From Phytohabitans maris (GTDB taxonomy: Bacteria; Actinomycetota; Actinomycetes; Mycobacteriales; Micromonosporaceae), in NCBI RefSeq assembly GCF_031085175.1, contig NZ_JAVHUY010000006.1:186001-250000 (forward strand): 64,000 bases of DNA, written 5' to 3'. Positions 16,996 to 25,146 of this stretch are shown here, piece by piece; positions within the stretch are counted from its first letter, which is position 1; the number at the start of each line of letters is the position of its first letter. The position numbers and the translations under genes were made by a program. The notes under the pieces were generated by a model. The model was not told the DNA's origin and searched no databases. It saw only the letters and a program-made list of their open reading frames with translations.

Positions 16996-17911
16996 AGCCC
17001 GTCCAACCGGCCGCGAGCAGGGCGGCACGGACCTGGCCTGCCACTTCGTCCGGTTTGTGGCGGACCAGCCACGCGGGGAAGCGCAACAACGTCTCGCCCG
17101 CGATGGCGATCTCGTTGTGGTGCTGCATGTCGGCGTACCAGGACGGGACTTCCAGGTGCTGGGCGCCGTCGATCTCCACGTGGAGGCGCCACCGGTCGAA
17201 GTAGACGTCGCGGTAGCGGCGCCGCCCGGCCGAGTCGACGCGGGCGACCTGCCGCGACGGCTCGGGCAGCCGGTGGCGGCGGCACATGCGGGCGAAGTCC
17301 ATCTCGGCGATCGACTCGGCGCCACCGGCCGCGTCCGCCACCGCTTCGACGATCAGCCGTCGCCGCCGGACGTGCGTCATCCGTTCGAGGACGGGTGTCA
17401 TGTCGACGGCGGCGACGAGGCGCTGCTGGAACCCGGCGGCGATGATCGCGGCGGCGTCCCGGTCCGAGGGCGCCCATTGGGCCGCGTCGACCAGGGAACG
17501 TGCCGGCATCGTGCAGGGCGGCCGACCCATGCGGTGCAGGTCCTCGATCGGTACGCGGTGGGTGCGGTGCACGACGACACCGGGCGGCGGCCTGCGGTGC
17601 TGCCGGCTCGCACCGATCAGCACGTGGATCCGTCGGGTCTCCACGCCGCGCATGCCCAGCACGGCCAGTGCCGAAGGACCGCCCAGCAGGGCGAGGCGAC
17701 CGTCACCGACCGCCAGGGCCGCCATCCACCGGCGTTGGTGCACCGTCACCGGGCCGCTGTGCGTGAGGTAGACGGCTCGGTGGAGGTGCTGCCAGCGCCC
17801 CGACGCGACGCGGTGCCGGATGGTCTTCTCGGACATGTGCCGCAAGGCTTGCCGGCGGCTGATCACACCGTCTTGAAGGAACAGCAGGAAGTCGAGGTCC
17901 GCGGATTCCAC
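16994..17911 (-). CDS. AbiEi-like/DUF559 endonuclease-fold protein
   Basis: A 305-residue protein from GTG 17911. Residues 1-60 form a winged-helix-like AbiEi antitoxin N-terminal region, with SRRQALRHMSEKTIRHRVASGRW. The C-terminal part (about residues 200-290) is DUF559, related to Vsr/restriction endonucleases, with the acidic motif LHVEIDGAQHLE after RYRDVYFDRWRL. Proteins of this type are abundant in actinobacteria and often lone, without an AbiEii partner; none is seen here. It may be a DNA-binding regulator or nuclease. The reading frame extends upstream but the family begins near this GTG. Confidence 0.75.
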   Translation of the reverse strand: MESADLDFLLFLQDGVISRRQALRHMSEKTIRHRVASGRWQHLHRAVYLTHSGPVTVHQRRWMAALAVGDGRLALLGGPSALAVLGMRGVETRRIHVLIGASRQHRRPPPGVVVHRTHRVPIEDLHRMGRPPCTMPARSLVDAAQWAPSDRDAAAIIAAGFQQRLVAAVDMTPVLERMTHVRRRRLIVEAVADAAGGAESIAEMDFARMCRRHRLPEPSRQVARVDSAGRRRYRDVYFDRWRLHVEIDGAQHLEVPSWYADMQHHNEIAIAGETLLRFPAWLVRHKPDEVAGQVRAALLAAGWTG

Positions 17912-18001
17912 CCGCCGATCCTGGCCAAGCCGCCGCCGCGCCGTAAGGGGCTGTGGACAACGCGCCACGGCCAAGCCGCCTCGGCCCTGTTTCGAAAACT
18001 G

Positions 18002-18085
18002 TTGCCGGGCTGCGCCGGGCCCAGGCGACGACCGGCGGCGCCGGGCGCAAGGTCGCATACCGGGGTTGTATGCGGCCTTGCGCCC
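18002..18085. repeat. Element sharing 26 bp with the 16.2 kb copy, ending in a strong hairpin
   Basis: TTGCCGGGCTGCGCCGGGCC begins at 18002 and continues CAGGCG, identical to 16209-16234. Then GGGCGCAAGG-T-CGCATAC (18043-18060) pairs with GTATGCG-G-CCTTGCGCCC (18068-18085), an 18-bp stem with one mismatch. It lies 86 bp past the end of the histidine kinase gene and is a good terminator candidate for that operon. Confidence 0.6.
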
Positions 18086-18170
18086 GACTTGCCGGCGAGC
18101 TTGCCGAGTCGCCGGCGCCGCGCGAGCGTCAGGCCCGTACGGACGTGCCGGCGAGTCGGCTGGCTCGACC

Positions 18171-19409
18171 CTACGGGCCGGGGAGCAGATCGAGGGTTAC
18201 GAGGGCGCCGCCGGTCGGGGAGGTGGACAGGTGCAGGGCCTGGCCGGCGCGCCGGGCGATGTCCAGGCCGAGGCCGGTGGAGCCGGCGCCGCTCTCGCCG
18301 CGTTCGCCGGCGCCTGCCGGGAGGCCGGGGCCCTCGTCGGCGACGGTCAGCACGCCGCCGGCGGTCAGGCTCACCGCGAACGGGGTGCCGTCCGGTGTGT
18401 GCGCGAAGACGTTGCCCAGCAGGGCGTCCACCGCGGCCGCCAGGTCCTCCGCCGCGACCGGAACGGGGAGTGGGCCCGGCACCAGGTCCAGGCTGACCTC
18501 GCGGCCGGTGTCCTCGGCCAGTACCGCCCAGAACGCCACCCGGTCGCGGACCACCGCGGCCGCGTCGCAGCCCGCCGCGAGTGGGGCGGGGGTGGTGCGG
18601 CGGGCGGCGCGGATGAGGCCGCTGACCGCGCGTTCCACCGCGTCGACGCCGGCCGTGACGCGGGCGGCCTCGGCCGGGTCGCCGAGGGCCTCGGCCTCCA
18701 GCCGGAGCGCCGTCAGCGGGGTCCGCAGGCGGTGGGAGAGGTCGGCCACCTGCTCGCGTTCCTCGCGCAGGAGGTCCTGGATGCGGCCGGCCAGGTGGTT
18801 GAGGGCGCCGGCGACGTCGCGGAGCTCGGCCGGGCCGGCGGGGGTGGCGCGGGCGTCCAGCTCGGCGCCGGCCAGGCGGTGGGACACTGTGGACAGTTCG
18901 GCGATGGCGGCGACGAACGTGCGGGCCAGGCGGTCGGCGACGACGAGGCCGACCAGCACCAGCGCCACGCCGAGCGCGGCCAGCACCAGCCAGGCCCGGG
19001 TGACGCCGCGGGTCAGCTCCTCCGCCGGCACGAACGTGCGCAGCACCACCGTCCCCTCCGGCCGCCCCTGCACACCCACCACGATCTCGCGACCGCCGCC
19101 GGACTCCGCGGTCAGGCTGCGGCCGCGGGCGGCCAGCTCCACCGCCGGGGTACGCGGAGCCTCCGCCCCCACCGACGAGCCGTCGGGCAGGTACACGGTG
19201 ACCGGCCGGCTCGCCCCCGACGCGAGCGCGGCCAGGTCGGCGGCGTCGCTGGTGGCGGCGAGGGGCACCAGGCCCTGCAGGTCACCGGTGGCGGCGACCA
19301 CCGCGCGGTCCTCGGCCACCTCGCGGATCAGCACGGCCAGCGGCACCAGGAACGCGACCAGCACCAGGCACGCCGTCGCGGTGACCAGCAGCGCCAGCCG
19401 CCGCCTCAC
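18171..19409 (-). CDS. Sensor histidine kinase
   Basis: A 412-residue membrane kinase. Transmembrane helices at about residues 7-29 and 139-160 flank an extracytoplasmic domain of roughly 110 residues. A HAMP segment follows. The HisKA motif DLSHRLRTPLTALRLEAE puts the phosphorylated His near residue 226. The HATPase part has LLGNVFAHTPDG, VADEGPGLP and a G-rich STGLGLDIARR. GTG 19409 overlaps the stop of the response regulator gene, so the two form a cognate pair transcribed regulator first. The stimulus cannot be inferred. Confidence 0.92.
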   Translation of the reverse strand: MRRRLALLVTATACLVLVAFLVPLAVLIREVAEDRAVVAATGDLQGLVPLAATSDAADLAALASGASRPVTVYLPDGSSVGAEAPRTPAVELAARGRSLTAESGGGREIVVGVQGRPEGTVVLRTFVPAEELTRGVTRAWLVLAALGVALVLVGLVVADRLARTFVAAIAELSTVSHRLAGAELDARATPAGPAELRDVAGALNHLAGRIQDLLREEREQVADLSHRLRTPLTALRLEAEALGDPAEAARVTAGVDAVERAVSGLIRAARRTTPAPLAAGCDAAAVVRDRVAFWAVLAEDTGREVSLDLVPGPLPVPVAAEDLAAAVDALLGNVFAHTPDGTPFAVSLTAGGVLTVADEGPGLPAGAGERGESGAGSTGLGLDIARRAGQALHLSTSPTGGALVTLDLLPGP

Positions 19410-20122
19410 AAAGCCTCCGCGGAAGCGGAAGAGGAAGCGGACGGGGGAGGCGCCGACAGGCGCACCCCGACGCCCCGTACGGTGTGCAGGTAGTGGGGCT
19501 CCTGCGCGGTCTCGCCGAGCTTGCGGCGCAGCCAGGACAGGTGTACGTCCACCGTCTTGTCCGCCCCGCCGTACGGCACCTGCCACACCTCGGTCAGCAG
19601 CTCGCGCTTCGTCACCACCTGCCCGGCCCGCGCCGCCAGGTGGTGCAGCAGGTCGAACTCGCGCGGGGTCAGATCCAGCGCCGTCCCGCCCAGCGTCGCC
19701 TCCCGCGAGCGCGGGTCGACCCGCAGCTCGCCGACGACCACCGTGGACTCGCCGGGGTCGCCGGCCCCGCGCCGCAGCACCGCGCGCACCCGGGCGTCGA
19801 GCTGGGCCGCGGTGAACGGCTTCACCACGTAGTCGTCGGCCCCGGCGTCCAGGCCGCGCACGATCTCGGCCTCGTCGTCGCGGGCGGTGGCGATGATGAC
19901 CGGTACCGTGCTCACGCCGCGCAGCATCCGCAGCAGCTCCAGGCCGTCGAGGTCGGGCAGGCCGAGGTCGAGCACGACGAGGTCGGGGCGGTCCTGGAGC
20001 GCGGTCTGCAGCCCGGCCATCGCGGTGTGCGCGGCGGCCACCGCGTGCCCCCGCTCGCGCAGCGCCCGGATCAGCGGGGTGCGGATCGCGAGGTCGTCCT
20101 CGATGAGCAGCAGGCGGGCCAC
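19406..20122 (-). CDS. OmpR-family response regulator
   Basis: A 238-residue regulator. The receiver domain (residues 1-115) has LLLIEDD, the phospho-acceptor Asp in LVVLDLGLPDLDG, the Thr in IIATARDD and the Lys in YVVKPF. The C-terminal winged helix includes LDLTPREFDLLHHLA and VDVHLSWLRRKLGE. GTG 20122 was chosen because the receiver begins directly with VARLLLIEDD. It is coupled to the kinase gene and divergent from a secreted-protein gene that may be a target. Confidence 0.93.
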   Translation of the reverse strand: MARLLLIEDDLAIRTPLIRALRERGHAVAAAHTAMAGLQTALQDRPDLVVLDLGLPDLDGLELLRMLRGVSTVPVIIATARDDEAEIVRGLDAGADDYVVKPFTAAQLDARVRAVLRRGAGDPGESTVVVGELRVDPRSREATLGGTALDLTPREFDLLHHLAARAGQVVTKRELLTEVWQVPYGGADKTVDVHLSWLRRKLGETAQEPHYLHTVRGVGVRLSAPPPSASSSASAEAL

Positions 20123-20220
20123 ACCAGGCAACCTATCCCGCACCCGCACGCCGCGGGATCGCCGTTAACCCTCCCTTAGCGTCGCCCGGCGCCCGCCTTA
20201 ACGCGGCGGCGGGCATAGTC

Positions 20221-20688
20221 GTGGGCATGGGTGGCCGCACCGCGTTCGCGATGATGGGTTGGCTCGTCGCGGCCGCCGCCGCGACGGTGGTCGGACTCGG
20301 CGCCGTGCGGGTGATCGGCGACGGCATCACCGGCACGGCCGCGACCACCCTCAGCCAGGAAGAGGTCGTCGAGGCCCTCGCGTCGCCGGTGCCGCCGGCG
20401 AGCCCGCCGCCCACCGCGAGCCCCAGCCCGACCCCGGCCCGGACCGAGCCGGCACGCACCACCCTGCGGCCGCACGGCAGCACGATCACCGCGCACTGCG
20501 AGGGCGCCCTGGTCCGGATCGACGGGGTCGCGCCCCCGTCCGGCTACCAGACCACCGAGTACGACAACGAGCTCACCGACGAGGCCGAGGTCCGCTTCGA
20601 CCGGGGCGGCAAGGGGCACGGCAGCGGCCGCATCGAGGTCCAGGTCAGCTGCGTGAACGGCCGGCCGCTGGCCACCGCCGACGACTGA
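20221..20688 (+). CDS. Membrane-anchored exported protein of unknown function
   Basis: A 155-residue protein (GTG 20221, or ATG 20227). A hydrophobic segment, residues 11-31, is followed by a Pro/Ser/Thr linker (PVPPASPPPTASPSPTP). A compact C-terminal domain has a Cys pair (HCEGALVRIDGV and VQVSCVNG) that could form a disulfide outside the cell. This architecture is common in Micromonosporaceae; I recall no established function. It is divergent from the two-component regulator, 98 bp away, which makes regulation by that system plausible. Confidence 0.7.
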   Translation: MGMGGRTAFAMMGWLVAAAAATVVGLGAVRVIGDGITGTAATTLSQEEVVEALASPVPPASPPPTASPSPTPARTEPARTTLRPHGSTITAHCEGALVRIDGVAPPSGYQTTEYDNELTDEAEVRFDRGGKGHGSGRIEVQVSCVNGRPLATADD

Positions 20689-20694
20689 GCCGGC

Positions 20695-21324
20695 TCAGAC
20701 GCCGAGCTTGGCGGTGCGCAGGAACGCGGCCAGCTCGGGCGCCGCGTCCACCTGTACCCGGGCCGCCCGCTGCCGCCCGCTCAGGAAGATCACCAGCTCG
20801 CCCGGGGCACCCACGAGCCGCGCCGGGTCACCGCCGGTGCCGACGGTCGTCTCCCCGTACCCGGGAGCCTGGACGCGCACGGCGGCGCGCACGCGGCGCA
20901 GCGCGAGCCGGGCCGTCCCCTTGGCCCGCCGCCACAGGGCCTCCTGCTGCTCGCGGGAGAGCTCGCGCGGCCGCCACCCGGGCCGGCCCCGGCGGACGTC
21001 CTCGTGGTGGATGAAGAACTCCATCGTGTTGACCGCCGCGTCCGCGAGCCGGTTGCTGACCGGGCTCCACCAGGGCGCGGCCCGCACCATGCCGACCAGC
21101 TCCGGGTACGGCCGGGCGGCCAGCGACGTGCGCACCCGCTCCGAGTGGCCGCGCAGCGGGCCGACGACGATGCCGGCGGCCGCGTCGAGGCGGCGCTCCC
21201 GCATGACGAGGTGGGCGGCGAGGTCGCGGGACGTCCACCCCTCGCACAGCGTGGGCGCGTCGGGGCCGACCGCGAGCAGCAGGTCGGCGAGGAGCTGCCG
21301 TTCACTCTGGGCGTAGCGGGCCAT
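20695..21324 (-). CDS. TIGR03085 family protein (DinB/maleylpyruvate isomerase-like)
   Basis: A 209-residue member of the TIGR03085 group in the DinB-like superfamily that includes mycothiol-dependent enzymes. The opening MARYAQSERQLLADLL and GWTSRDLAAHLVMRERR are typical. His in the latter and in FFIHHEDVRRG are likely metal ligands. Members occur in mycothiol-producing actinobacteria; the substrate is unknown. It is convergent with the preceding gene and divergent from the ABC transporter operon. Confidence 0.85.
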   Translation of the reverse strand: MARYAQSERQLLADLLLAVGPDAPTLCEGWTSRDLAAHLVMRERRLDAAAGIVVGPLRGHSERVRTSLAARPYPELVGMVRAAPWWSPVSNRLADAAVNTMEFFIHHEDVRRGRPGWRPRELSREQQEALWRRAKGTARLALRRVRAAVRVQAPGYGETTVGTGGDPARLVGAPGELVIFLSGRQRAARVQVDAAPELAAFLRTAKLGV

Positions 21325-21344
21325 GGGAGAAAACTAGCGCGTGT

Positions 21345-21371
21345 GACCGCTGACACAGCTGATTAGCGGTC
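21345..21371. promoter_or_regulatory. Inverted repeat before the ABC exporter genes
   Basis: GACCGCT (21345-21351) and AGCGGTC (21365-21371) are perfect 7-bp arms around 13 bases that include a CAGCTG core. The site lies between divergent start codons at 21324 and 21429. It could be an operator for either gene. Confidence 0.35.
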
Positions 21372-21428
21372 GCCACCAGGCGTTTCCTTCGGTAAGGATA
21401 GGGAAGAGCAAATAGGGCTTACGGGGGA

Positions 21429-23237
21429 GTGGTGGCGGAGAGTACCAGCCGGGATGTGTTGGTTCGGGGCCTGCGCATCCTGGGACACGCGATCCGCGAG
21501 GAGCCCCGCATCTTCGCCGTATCGGTTGTCGGCAGCGGCACGTTCGGCCTGCTCACGATCGGTGGCGCGTACGTCGTCGGCGCGATCGTCGGCGACGTCG
21601 TGGTGCCCGCCCTGGAGGACGGGCGGGCGGACACCGGCGTGCTCTTCCTCGCCGCGGCCGCGCTGATCGGGCTCAGCGTGCTCAAGGTCGCCGCGGTCTT
21701 CGGGCGGCGGCTGGGCGCGGCCTTCATGCAGTACCGCCTCCAGGCCGCCTACCGGCGCCGCGTCACCCGCCGCTACCTGGAGCTCCCGGTCGCCTGGCAC
21801 CAGCGCAACGCCACCGGCACGCTGCTGTCCAACGCCAACTCCGACGTCGAGGCGACCTGGTTTCCGATCGCGCCGCTGCCGTTCGCGGTGGGCACGCTCA
21901 TCATGCTGGCGGGCGCGTTCGTCTCACTCTTCGCCACCGACTGGGTGCTCGCGCTGGTCGGCGCGGCCATCTTCCCGGCGCTCTTCGCCCTCAACGTCGT
22001 CTACTCCCGCCGGATGGCCCCCCGCCAGATCCGCGCCCAGGCGCTGCGCGGCGACGTCAGCGCGATCGCGCACGAGAGCTTCGACGGCGCGCTGGTGGTC
22101 AAGACGATGGGGCGCGAGGCCGAGGAGACCGCCCGCTTCGCCACCCGCGCCGCCGAGCTGCGCGACTCGCTGATCGCGGTGGGCCGGTTGCGCGGCGTGT
22201 TCGACCCGATGCTGGAGACCCTGCCCAGCCTCGGCACGCTCGCCGTGCTCCTGGTCGGCGCCTGGCGGCTGCGGCAGGGCGCGGTCACCGTCACCGAGCT
22301 GGTGAGCGTCGCGTTCCTGTTCACCGTGCTGGCGTTCCCGGTGCGGGCGATCGGCTGGGTCCTGGCCGAGCTGCCGCGCAGCGTCGCCGGGTGGGATCGG
22401 GTGCGGCGGGTGCTCGGCGCGGAGGGTGAGATGCCCTACGGCGCCGGCGTCCGCGGTGGTCGCGGCACGCCCGCGACCCTGCGCTTCGACTCGGTCTCAT
22501 TCGGGTACGAGGACTCCACCGTCCTCGAAGACGTGACCTTCACCGTGCCGGCGGGACGCACCGTGGCGCTCGTCGGCCCGACCGGCTCCGGCAAGTCGAC
22601 CGTCGCCTCGCTGGCGGTCCGCCTGGTCGACCCCCGCTCCGGGGCGGTGCTGCTCGACGACACCCCGCTGACCGGGCTGACCGCCGAGTCGCTCGCCGAG
22701 ACGGTCGCGCTGGTGCCGCAGGTGCCGTTCGTCTTCGACGACAGCGTCCGGGCCAACGTCACGCTCGACCGCCCCGGCGTCACCGACGAAAGCGTCTGGG
22801 CGGCGCTGCGGATGGCCCAGGCCGAGGGCTTCGTCGCCCGCCTGCCCGAGGGGCTCGACACCCACGTGGGCGAGCGCGGCGCCTCCCTCTCCGGCGGGCA
22901 GCGGCAGCGGCTGACCCTCTCCCGCGCGCTCGCCGGCCGGCCGAGCCTGCTGGTGCTCGACGACGCCACCAGCGCGGTCGACCCCCGGGTGGAGGCGGCG
23001 ATCCTCGGCTCGCTGCGGGCCGCCGACCCGCCCGCCACGATCCTCGTCGTCGCCTACCGCCGCGCCACCATCGCCCTCGCCGACGAGGTGGTCTACATCG
23101 AAAACGGCCGGGTGGTGGCGACCGGCACGCACACCGCGCTGCTCGCCTCGGTCGAGGGGTACGCCGACCTGGTCACCGCGTACGAGAAGGCCGAGGCGGA
23201 GCGGGAGCGCGAGCGGGCGTACGAGGAAGTGTCGTGA
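21429..23237 (+). CDS. ABC exporter half-transporter A, degenerate ATPase site
   Basis: A 602-residue membrane-plus-ATPase polypeptide. About six helices occupy residues 25-310. The nucleotide-binding domain has Walker A VGPTGSGKST and a canonical signature LSGGQRQRLT. After Walker B the usual catalytic Glu is Asp (LLVLDDATSAVD), and the switch His is Tyr (VVAYRRAT). These changes mark the non-hydrolysing site of heterodimeric exporters. It overlaps the partner gene by four bases (GTGA at 23234). The substrate is unknown; peptides, lipids or drugs are all handled by this class. Confidence 0.9.
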   Translation: MVAESTSRDVLVRGLRILGHAIREEPRIFAVSVVGSGTFGLLTIGGAYVVGAIVGDVVVPALEDGRADTGVLFLAAAALIGLSVLKVAAVFGRRLGAAFMQYRLQAAYRRRVTRRYLELPVAWHQRNATGTLLSNANSDVEATWFPIAPLPFAVGTLIMLAGAFVSLFATDWVLALVGAAIFPALFALNVVYSRRMAPRQIRAQALRGDVSAIAHESFDGALVVKTMGREAEETARFATRAAELRDSLIAVGRLRGVFDPMLETLPSLGTLAVLLVGAWRLRQGAVTVTELVSVAFLFTVLAFPVRAIGWVLAELPRSVAGWDRVRRVLGAEGEMPYGAGVRGGRGTPATLRFDSVSFGYEDSTVLEDVTFTVPAGRTVALVGPTGSGKSTVASLAVRLVDPRSGAVLLDDTPLTGLTAESLAETVALVPQVPFVFDDSVRANVTLDRPGVTDESVWAALRMAQAEGFVARLPEGLDTHVGERGASLSGGQRQRLTLSRALAGRPSLLVLDDATSAVDPRVEAAILGSLRAADPPATILVVAYRRATIALADEVVYIENGRVVATGTHTALLASVEGYADLVTAYEKAEAERERERAYEEVS

Positions 23238-24997
23238 ACGCACCCCGCAGCACCTGGTCCACCCTGCGCCGCGGCCTGGCGCTCTCGCCGGAGCTGCGCA
23301 CCGGTCTCGCCGGCACGCTCGCGCTCGCCGTCGTGTCGATGGTGGGGCGCGCGGCCGTACCCGTGGCGATCCAGCAGGGCATCGACCGGGGCATCCGCGC
23401 GCCGGGCGGGCCGGACATCGGCGTGGTGAGCACCGTCGTCGGGTTCACCGCCGCCGTGCTGGTCGTCACGACCCTCTGCGGGTACCTGATGATGCGCCGC
23501 CTCTTCACGGTCAGCGAGACCGCCCTGGCCAACGTACGGGTGCGCACCTTCCGCCACGTGCACGACCTGTCGATGCTGCACCAGCAGTCCGAGCGGCGCG
23601 GCTCGCTCGTCTCCCGGGTGACCAGCGACGTCGACCAGATCACCCAGTTCCTCCAGTGGGGCGGCGTGATCCTGCTGGTCAGCACCGGCCAGGTCGTGGT
23701 CACCTCGATCGTGATGGCCGTGTACTCGTGGCAGCTCACGCTCGTGGTCTTCCTCGCGTTCCTGCCCGCGGTGGCGGTGATCCGCGGCTTCCAGAGGCGC
23801 CTCGCCGGGGCGTACGGGATCGTGCGGCAGCGCATGGGCGCGATGCTCGCCGCGATCTCGGAGAGCGTGGTGGGCGCGGCGGTCATCCGGGCGTACGGCG
23901 TCTCCGGCCGCACCGCCGCCAAGCTCGACGAGACCATCGACGCCCAGCGGCGGGCGCAGAGCCGCGCGATGACGCTGAGCGTGACCAGCTTCTCCACCGG
24001 CGAGCTCGCGTCCGGCCTGGCCCTCGGCGCGGTGGTGGTCGTCGGCGTGCTGCTGGGCGTCGACGGCACGCTGACCGTGGGGCAGCTGACCGCGTTCCTC
24101 TTCCTGGTCGCGCTCTTCGTGCAGCCCGTGCAGATCGCGACCGAGGTGCTCAACGAGGCGCAGAACGCGATCGCCGGCTGGCGCCGCGTCCTCGACGTGC
24201 TCGACCTGGAGCCGGATGTCGCCGACCCGGCCAAGGAGGGTGTCGACCTGCCGCCCGGCCCGCTCGGCATCCGCTTCGCCGCCGTCTCGTACGCCTACCC
24301 GGGCGGCCCCACCGTATTGTCCGATGTGGACATCGAGATCGCGCCCAAGTCGCGGGTGGCGGTGGTCGGCGAGACGGGGAGCGGCAAGACCACGTTCGCC
24401 AAGCTGCTGACCCGGCTCATGGACCCGTCGACCGGCGAGGTGCTCCTCTCCGACACGCCCCTGGACCGGGTGCGCTTCGAGTCCTTGCGCAGCCGCGTGG
24501 TGATGGTCCCGCAGGACGGCTTCCTCTTCGACGCCACGGTCGCCGACAACGTCCGGTTCGGCCGCCCCGGGCTCGGCTCCGACGGCCTGGCGCTGGCCTT
24601 CGCCGAGCTGGGCCTCGCCGACTGGGTCGAGGGGCTGCCGATGGGGCTGGCCACGCCGGTCGGCGAGCGGGGCGAGGCGCTGAGCGTGGGGGAGCGGCAG
24701 CTCGTGGCGCTCGCCCGGGCGTACGTGGCCGACCCCGACCTGCTCGTGCTCGACGAGGCGACCAGCGCCGTCGACCCCGCCACCGAGGTGCGCCTGCAAC
24801 GCACGCTCGACGCGGTCACCCGCGGCCGCACGACGGTCGCGATCGCGCACCGCCTCTCCACGGCCCAGGCGGCGGACGAGGTGATCGTGGTGGACAAGGG
24901 CCGCATCGTCCAGCGCGGTCCGCACGCCACGCTCGTCCAGGAGCGCGACTCCGTCTACGCCCGCCTGTACGCCTCCTGGCTCGAACAGACCCGCTGA
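23234..24997 (+). CDS. ABC exporter half-transporter B, catalytic site intact
   Basis: A 587-residue partner of the preceding gene with six membrane helices and an ATPase domain. Walker A VGETGSGKTT, Walker B with catalytic Glu (LLVLDEATSAVD) and the switch His (IAHRLSTAQAADE) are intact. Its signature is altered (LSVGERQLVAL in place of LSGGQ). In the dimer that altered signature faces the degenerate Walker site of subunit A, so the two defects fall in one composite site. A perfect 12-bp hairpin follows the stop codon. Confidence 0.92.
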   Translation: MNAPRSTWSTLRRGLALSPELRTGLAGTLALAVVSMVGRAAVPVAIQQGIDRGIRAPGGPDIGVVSTVVGFTAAVLVVTTLCGYLMMRRLFTVSETALANVRVRTFRHVHDLSMLHQQSERRGSLVSRVTSDVDQITQFLQWGGVILLVSTGQVVVTSIVMAVYSWQLTLVVFLAFLPAVAVIRGFQRRLAGAYGIVRQRMGAMLAAISESVVGAAVIRAYGVSGRTAAKLDETIDAQRRAQSRAMTLSVTSFSTGELASGLALGAVVVVGVLLGVDGTLTVGQLTAFLFLVALFVQPVQIATEVLNEAQNAIAGWRRVLDVLDLEPDVADPAKEGVDLPPGPLGIRFAAVSYAYPGGPTVLSDVDIEIAPKSRVAVVGETGSGKTTFAKLLTRLMDPSTGEVLLSDTPLDRVRFESLRSRVVMVPQDGFLFDATVADNVRFGRPGLGSDGLALAFAELGLADWVEGLPMGLATPVGERGEALSVGERQLVALARAYVADPDLLVLDEATSAVDPATEVRLQRTLDAVTRGRTTVAIAHRLSTAQAADEVIVVDKGRIVQRGPHATLVQERDSVYARLYASWLEQTR

Positions 24998-24998
24998 C

Positions 24999-25057
24999 AC
25001 CGTGACCGGGGCCGGCCCGCACGGCCCTCCCAAGCTTGCCAGCCGCCCCCGGTCACG
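24999..25057. terminator. Hairpin after the ABC exporter operon
   Basis: CCGTGACCGGGG (24999-25010) pairs perfectly with CCCCGGTCACGG (25046-25057). The 35-base loop can form smaller GC stems. It begins two bases after the stop codon. There is no U-tract, as is common for actinomycete terminators. Confidence 0.6.
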
Positions 25058-25080
25058 GAGCTCGCCCCCGCTGCCCCCTG

Positions 25081-25146
25081 CCGTTGATCAGGGAGTTGGT
25101 GGGTGTGTCGTGTGGCGTGCCGCCCCACCAAGTCCCTGATCAACGG
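25081..25146. repeat. GATC-ended hairpin, type D, overlapping a coding end
   Basis: CCGTTGATCAGGGA-G-TTGGTGGG (from 25081) pairs with CCCACCAA-G-TCCCTGATCAACGG (to 25146), 22 bp with one mismatch. It lies between convergent genes. The last 20 codons and the TGA stop (25088-25090) of the DUF2470 gene are inside it. Confidence 0.7.

Noticed and set aside
16994-17911. AbiE toxin-antitoxin system
   Set aside because: Only the AbiEi/DUF559-like protein is present. No AbiEii nucleotidyltransferase gene adjoins it, so a complete system is not supported.
17952-17960. TGTGGACAA, a perfect match to the complement of a DnaA box
   Set aside because: A single box in an intergenic region, with no cluster and no dnaA or dnaN nearby, does not make an origin.
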